Positions 60,216-64,000 of a DNA stretch of 64,000 nt are shown here, one piece after another (within the stretch, counting starts at the first letter, position 1; each line of letters opens with the position of its first letter). Below the pieces are notes generated by a model. The model made no database searches and was not told the origin of the DNA. It saw only the letters and a list, made by a program, of their open reading frames with translations. Source of the stretch: Nocardioides sp. W7 (GTDB lineage: Bacteria > Actinomycetota > Actinomycetes > Propionibacteriales > Nocardioidaceae); the NCBI RefSeq assembly GCF_022919075.1, contig NZ_CP095078.1:3410001-3474000 (forward strand), read 5' to 3'. The position numbers were made by a program, and so were the translations under genes.

Positions 60216-62957
60216 TCAGAGCAGGTGCAGAGCGCGGGCGACTGCGAGGGCTTCGCTGCGCCGGCCGGCCGCGAGCTTGGCGTACAGGCTGGACACGTGC
60301 GTCTTCACGGTGTTCTCCGAGACGAACAGGTTCGCGGCGATGTCGGCGTAGGTGGAGCCGCGGGCGAGCTCGTGGAGAACGTCACGCTCCCGAGGACTCA
60401 GGACCGGGCGCACCCGGGACCGGGAGACGCGGTCCCGCTCGCGTGGGGTGGCCGTGCTGACGGCGTAGACGGAGGTGACGTCCGGACGGGTGGCCGCGGC
60501 CTCCGCGAGCTCGCGGAGCCAGGCCGAGGTCGACCGTTCGACGGCCTGGGTCAGGAGGGAGGCGACGGGCGTGCCGTGCCTGGTCCAACCGAGGAACGGC
60601 ACGGCGTTGCGCCGGACGGCCGTCGCGGTGGCAGCCTCCTGGATCCGGCGGAGGGCGGTCTCGTGCTCGCCGAGCGCGTCGAGGGTCTGTGCCTCACAGA
60701 CCAACGCGAGCTCGCGACTGGCCGGCTGGGCGTAGGCCATGTCCCCGGCCGCTGTCCCGAACAGGGACGCGGCCTTGCGCAGGTCACCGGCGAGGTCCGC
60801 GCGCAGCCCGGCGACCAGGGACGCCTCACCCAAGGCTCGCAGCGCCAGGAGCTCGGCTTCGAGATTCCTCAGGGTGTCGCTGTCCGACGCCAGTGCTGCG
60901 ATGAAGGAGCGCTCGATCAGCGTCACCGCATTCAGGTGGTCGGGCAGCTGGTCCAACCCCGTGGGCAGGTCCAGAGGTGCCTCGAGGATCTGCTCGGCCT
61001 GCGACGCGGAGCCGGCCTGCAGGGCCAGGCGCGCGTCGCGCATCCGCATCCAGAACCGGGTGCACAGGTCGGCCGCGTGCACCGGTGTCGGTGGGGCGGC
61101 CGGCTCGATGGGTCCGTCGTTCCACGGCAGGTCGATGAGCCCGGCGAAGAGCATGACGAGGCTGGCCCGTGAGAACGCGAACTGCGGTCGCCACGGCAAC
61201 GCCGCTCCGAGCATCCCCATGGTCTCGGTGGCCAGCTCTCTCCCGGACTGCTCCCGGCCGGCCATGTACTCGGTCATGGCGAGATGGCTGGCGGCAGCGA
61301 TCGTCAACGCCGGCAGGCTCCGGGTCCGGCTCAGTCCGACGGCCGTGGTCAGGTTCACCTGAGCGTGGACGAGGTCCCCGGTCCAGTTCTGGGTGATGCC
61401 GAGCTCGGTGAGCAGGTGCGGCATGACCTCGTCGTTGCCGCCGTTTCGGTGGGACTCCAGCACGACCCGCTGCGCGTGGCCGACCGCCGCGGAGAGCGAC
61501 TCGAGGCCGAGCCGGGCGCGCATCAGGCGGATGCACGCGACCCGCCCGCTGCTTGCTCCCTGGTCCTTGAGGGTGCGGTCCATCCAGTGCCGGGCGGACT
61601 CGACGTCGCCGTTCAACCAGCGTTCGACGGCGACCGGGAACCAGGTTCCCGGGCGGTCGGCCACGGCGGCCGGGTGGGCGCGGACGAAGCCGGCGATGGC
61701 GACACCCTGCCCGCGCATCACCATGGTGATGCCCTCGCCGGCGAGGAGGTCGGCGGCTCGGCCGGGCTCGTTGATGGCGACCAGACGGTCGAAGGCGCGA
61801 CTGGTCTCGCCTCGCTCGATGTCGAGGTTGACGGCACGCGCGACGGTGGAGCGCGCCTGGGCGACGTCGACGCCCCCGACGACCAGACGCCGACGAATCA
61901 CCTCGGCCAGCAACGGGTGGATCTGGTAGCGCGGGTCATCGACGGCAGCCGCTCCCAGCGGGGTACGACGGCCGCCACCGTCGTCGTGACCGTCGGGCCA
62001 GACGCGGGTCACCAGGAGGCCCGTCGTCTCCAGGTCGTCGAGGACCTCCCCGGCGTGCGGGTCGTGAGACAGGTGACGGGCGGTCGAGACCGAGACCTCC
62101 TTCTCGTGCGCGATGCACAGCAGCACGTGGCGCTCTCTCGGCCCCAGGGCGGAGAACACCTCGCTGGCCACCCGATCGGCGACCCGGGCGTCGACTCCGG
62201 CGTACCGGCGGGCCGCGGCCGCCGGATCGGGGGTGGCGGCGACGGCTCGCGCCATCAGGACCACGGCGGCACACCATCCGTGGGCGTGCTCGGTGATGGT
62301 CTCGATGACCTCGGGGTCGTCGGACCGGGCGTGCGCGGCGACCATCGCCGCGGACTCCGTCTCGTCCATGCGCAGGACGTCGCCGCGCAGGACGGTGAGG
62401 TGGCCGAGCAGCTCGGGCAGCAGCCGGCTCAGCGCGAGGTCCCACCGGCTCAGCAGCAGGACATGCAGTGAGTCCGGCTCCTGGTTCAGGCGCTCGTCGA
62501 GCAGGCGTACGGCGGACGGCGGCAGCTGGTGGGCGTCGTCGATCACCAGCAGCCGGGGCCTGGTCGGCGGTGCTTCGACGTCGGAGGAGGCCCGCTGCGG
62601 AGCTGCGGCGAGCTCCAGGAGACCCGCTAGGCGGTCGCCGTGCCAGCTGGAGTCGCCGGTGACCCACAGTGCCTCACCGGGGGGTGCCTCCGGTACGGCA
62701 TGCTGCTGCAGCCAGCCGCCGACGCCGAGGGTCTTTCCGGCGCCGGCGGGCGCGACCACCAGGGTGGCCGCAGCCTGGGTGCCCTGGTCCAGCTGGGCCC
62801 AGAAAGCGGGGCGGGGGACGTAGGTCCGGGGCAGTCGCGGTCCGCGGTGAAGCGGCGTCTGGGTGGGTGGGGAAATGTGCACGGGAAGCCCTTCGCCGTC
62901 GCCGGCCGGCACGCAACTGCCCGATGCGTCCCCCCAGTGCGTCGGAGCCCGCCACAT
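60216..62957 (-). CDS. MalT-like LuxR regulator, full length
   Basis: 913 residues (GTG 62882 would give about 888). ATPase Walker A APAGAGKTLGVGGW, Walker B-like LLVIDDAH, a long TPR-like helical region (about 400-830) and a C-terminal LuxR helix-turn-helix (LSPRERDVLHELARGSTYADIAANLFVS). Such proteins are ligand-activated transcription activators. It is the natural candidate to control the surrounding stress genes. Three GGTCA repeats lie upstream at 62962-62988. Confidence 0.85.
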   Translation of the reverse strand: MWRAPTHWGDASGSCVPAGDGEGLPVHISPPTQTPLHRGPRLPRTYVPRPAFWAQLDQGTQAAATLVVAPAGAGKTLGVGGWLQQHAVPEAPPGEALWVTGDSSWHGDRLAGLLELAAAPQRASSDVEAPPTRPRLLVIDDAHQLPPSAVRLLDERLNQEPDSLHVLLLSRWDLALSRLLPELLGHLTVLRGDVLRMDETESAAMVAAHARSDDPEVIETITEHAHGWCAAVVLMARAVAATPDPAAAARRYAGVDARVADRVASEVFSALGPRERHVLLCIAHEKEVSVSTARHLSHDPHAGEVLDDLETTGLLVTRVWPDGHDDGGGRRTPLGAAAVDDPRYQIHPLLAEVIRRRLVVGGVDVAQARSTVARAVNLDIERGETSRAFDRLVAINEPGRAADLLAGEGITMVMRGQGVAIAGFVRAHPAAVADRPGTWFPVAVERWLNGDVESARHWMDRTLKDQGASSGRVACIRLMRARLGLESLSAAVGHAQRVVLESHRNGGNDEVMPHLLTELGITQNWTGDLVHAQVNLTTAVGLSRTRSLPALTIAAASHLAMTEYMAGREQSGRELATETMGMLGAALPWRPQFAFSRASLVMLFAGLIDLPWNDGPIEPAAPPTPVHAADLCTRFWMRMRDARLALQAGSASQAEQILEAPLDLPTGLDQLPDHLNAVTLIERSFIAALASDSDTLRNLEAELLALRALGEASLVAGLRADLAGDLRKAASLFGTAAGDMAYAQPASRELALVCEAQTLDALGEHETALRRIQEAATATAVRRNAVPFLGWTRHGTPVASLLTQAVERSTSAWLRELAEAAATRPDVTSVYAVSTATPRERDRVSRSRVRPVLSPRERDVLHELARGSTYADIAANLFVSENTVKTHVSSLYAKLAAGRRSEALAVARALHLL

Positions 62958-63101
62958 GCCGGGTCAACACAGTGGTCACACATGGTCACGACTCCCGCCC
63001 CCGAGCCGTCGCCAGCCAGGGCCCCATCCCTGATGTTCCCGAGAGTAGGACGGTTCCGCGTCGAAGTCACCCCTGCGTCAGGTGAAGTCCTCGGTCGGTG
63101 C

Positions 63102-63536
63102 TCAGCGCCCTGACGCGCGGTCGGTGGCCATGACCTGGCTGCACAACGCCCAGATCACGAACACGTCGAACGTGAGCACGACGATGGACCAGAACGGGTA
63201 GTACGGCAGGAAGGCGAAGTTCGTGATGGCGCTGAGCGTGGCGATGGCGACGCCGAGCAACAGCGCCCAGGTCTGTCCGGCGAGGATGCCGATTCCGGTC
63301 ACGAGTCCGATGACCCCGAGGATGAGATGGATCCAGCCCCAGGTGGTGATGTCGAACTCGTAGGTGTACTCGACGCCGCTGACGAAGACGGTGTCCTCGG
63401 CAAGGGCAGCGATGCCCTGGAGGATCTGGAAGATCGCGACGGTGGCCAGCATGACGCCGGCGAAGGCGGTGGCGCCGACCGCGACCAGGCCCTTGGTCGA
63501 CTTCTCGTAGGCCCGTCCGGTGGCGTGCGTGGTCAT
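63102..63536 (-). CDS. DUF7144 family membrane protein 2
   Basis: 144 residues, four helices: GATAFAGVMLATVAIFQILQGIAAL, WGWIHLILGVIGLVTGIGILAG and LPYYPFWSIVVLTFDVFVIWAL match the first DUF7144 protein position by position. ATG 63536 has AAGGAGAAG upstream. Ends upstream of the LuxR gene; 38 bp after the DUF1269 gene on the same strand, probably one operon. Confidence 0.85.
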   Translation of the reverse strand: MTTHATGRAYEKSTKGLVAVGATAFAGVMLATVAIFQILQGIAALAEDTVFVSGVEYTYEFDITTWGWIHLILGVIGLVTGIGILAGQTWALLLGVAIATLSAITNFAFLPYYPFWSIVVLTFDVFVIWALCSQVMATDRASGR

Positions 63537-63574
63537 GGCTTCTCCTTCGTGGTGGTCGACGAGCGGCGGTCGGG

Positions 63575-64000
63575 TCACTCGGTCGCGAAGACCCCCCGCA
63601 GGGCGGCCTCCTGGTCATCGCTGAGGTTGGTGAAGATGAGGTCGTCGGGCTGGTGGTCGGCGAACGCGGCCTTGACCTTGTCGACCACCGCGTCGGAGGT
63701 CATCACGAAGAGGGCGGACGTGCCGGGGGTGACCTGGTCACGGACCTTGGTGATGAACGCGTCGTCGATGCCCGCGTCCCTCAGCGACCCTGCCAGCGCC
63801 CCGGTCGCGGCACCGAGCGCGGCTCCGAGCAGCGGGACGAAGAAGATGAGACCGAACAGCAGACCCCAGAACCCTCCGCCCAACGCACCGGCGCCGGTGG
63901 TCGAGGCGAGCTGGCGCGTCTTCGGCTTCCTCTGGCCCTCCGCCCACGAGACCGTCGCGGCGTCGTGAAGGGTGAGGATGCCCTCGCGGGCGAGGTCCTG
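63575..64000 (-). CDS. DUF1269 family protein, 5' end outside window
   Basis: The frame is open to the right edge, so the N-terminus is missing. Visible are a glycine-rich hydrophobic hairpin (GGFWGLLFGLIFFVPLLGAALGAATG) and the C-terminal domain with DAFITKVRDQVTPGTSALFVMT, typical of DUF1269 membrane-associated stress proteins. About 141 residues are in the window. Confidence 0.82.
   Translation of the reverse strand, partial: QDLAREGILTLHDAATVSWAEGQRKPKTRQLASTTGAGALGGGFWGLLFGLIFFVPLLGAALGAATGALAGSLRDAGIDDAFITKVRDQVTPGTSALFVMTSDAVVDKVKAAFADHQPDDLIFTNLSDDQEAALRGVFATE

Noticed and set aside
1..64000. CRISPR arrays or phage structural genes
   Set aside because: No regularly spaced repeats and no capsid, tail or terminase-like proteins were found.

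Overview
The window is very GC-rich, uses many GTG starts, and has several genes whose start codon sits 6-7 bases after a -10 hexamer (probable leaderless mRNAs). Together with a DUF222/HNH (13E12-type) gene behind an actinobacterial LexA box, an NsrR/flavohaemoglobin pair and MalT-type LuxR regulators, this points to an actinobacterium, most likely a Nocardioides-like member of the Propionibacteriales. The genus is inference. No rRNA, tRNA, CRISPR array or transposase was found.

Layout. 0-18.5 kb: the 3' end of a large secreted GH78 alpha-L-rhamnosidase, two small membrane proteins, an MFS exporter, an acyl-ACP desaturase, an MTHFR-C-type protein with a methyltransferase, an orphan histidine kinase, a GlsB-like protein, a GAF-SpoIIE phosphatase, membrane proteins including DedA, and a lysine-rich secreted protein. 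18.6-29.1 kb: a tightly coupled nine-gene rightward operon (NMT1-type ABC importer, a stand-alone archaeosine-synthase-like catalytic domain, aldehyde dehydrogenase, class III aminotransferase, deaminase-type amidohydrolase, FAD oxidoreductase, methyltransferase). 29.2-38.6 kb: genes that look unrelated (NsrR/Hmp, RibD-like reductase, MDR dehydrogenase, a possible 2OG dioxygenase, LexA-box HNH gene, SNF2-like helicase, secreted protein). 39.0-51.5 kb: an eleven-gene leftward operon (nitrilase-like, two amidohydrolases, GntR regulator, dihydroxyphthalate-decarboxylase-like protein, HpaB-type monooxygenase, two amidases, two NodB/PuuE-like deacetylases, FMO-like flavoprotein). 51.7-53.8 kb: a divergent AbrB-type membrane protein plus a histone-deacetylase-like amidohydrolase. 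54-64 kb: a stress or envelope island with LURP-one, two DUF7144 proteins, two MalT-like LuxR regulators, a pair of small paralogous proteins, DUF1622, a two-TM potassium channel, HdeD and DUF1269.

The most interesting feature is that the two large operons, 33 kb apart and pointing toward each other, carry the same 72-bp upstream element (60 of 72 bases identical). In both it lies exactly 28 bases before the -10 hexamer, and the start codon follows 7 bases after the -10. They therefore look like one regulon of about 20 genes for uptake and stepwise breakdown (deamination, deacylation, amide hydrolysis, oxygenation, transamination, aldehyde oxidation) of an unidentified nitrogen-rich compound. 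The ArcS-like catalytic motif PC-X3-KPY-X2-S-X2-H suggests a 7-deazapurine-like, nitrile or amidine substrate. That is inference; the substrate is unknown.

A second shared promoter architecture (CTCAYCC-N4-CGGGTGATG placed exactly 41 bases upstream of the -10) links two membrane-protein loci at 5 kb and 15.7 kb.
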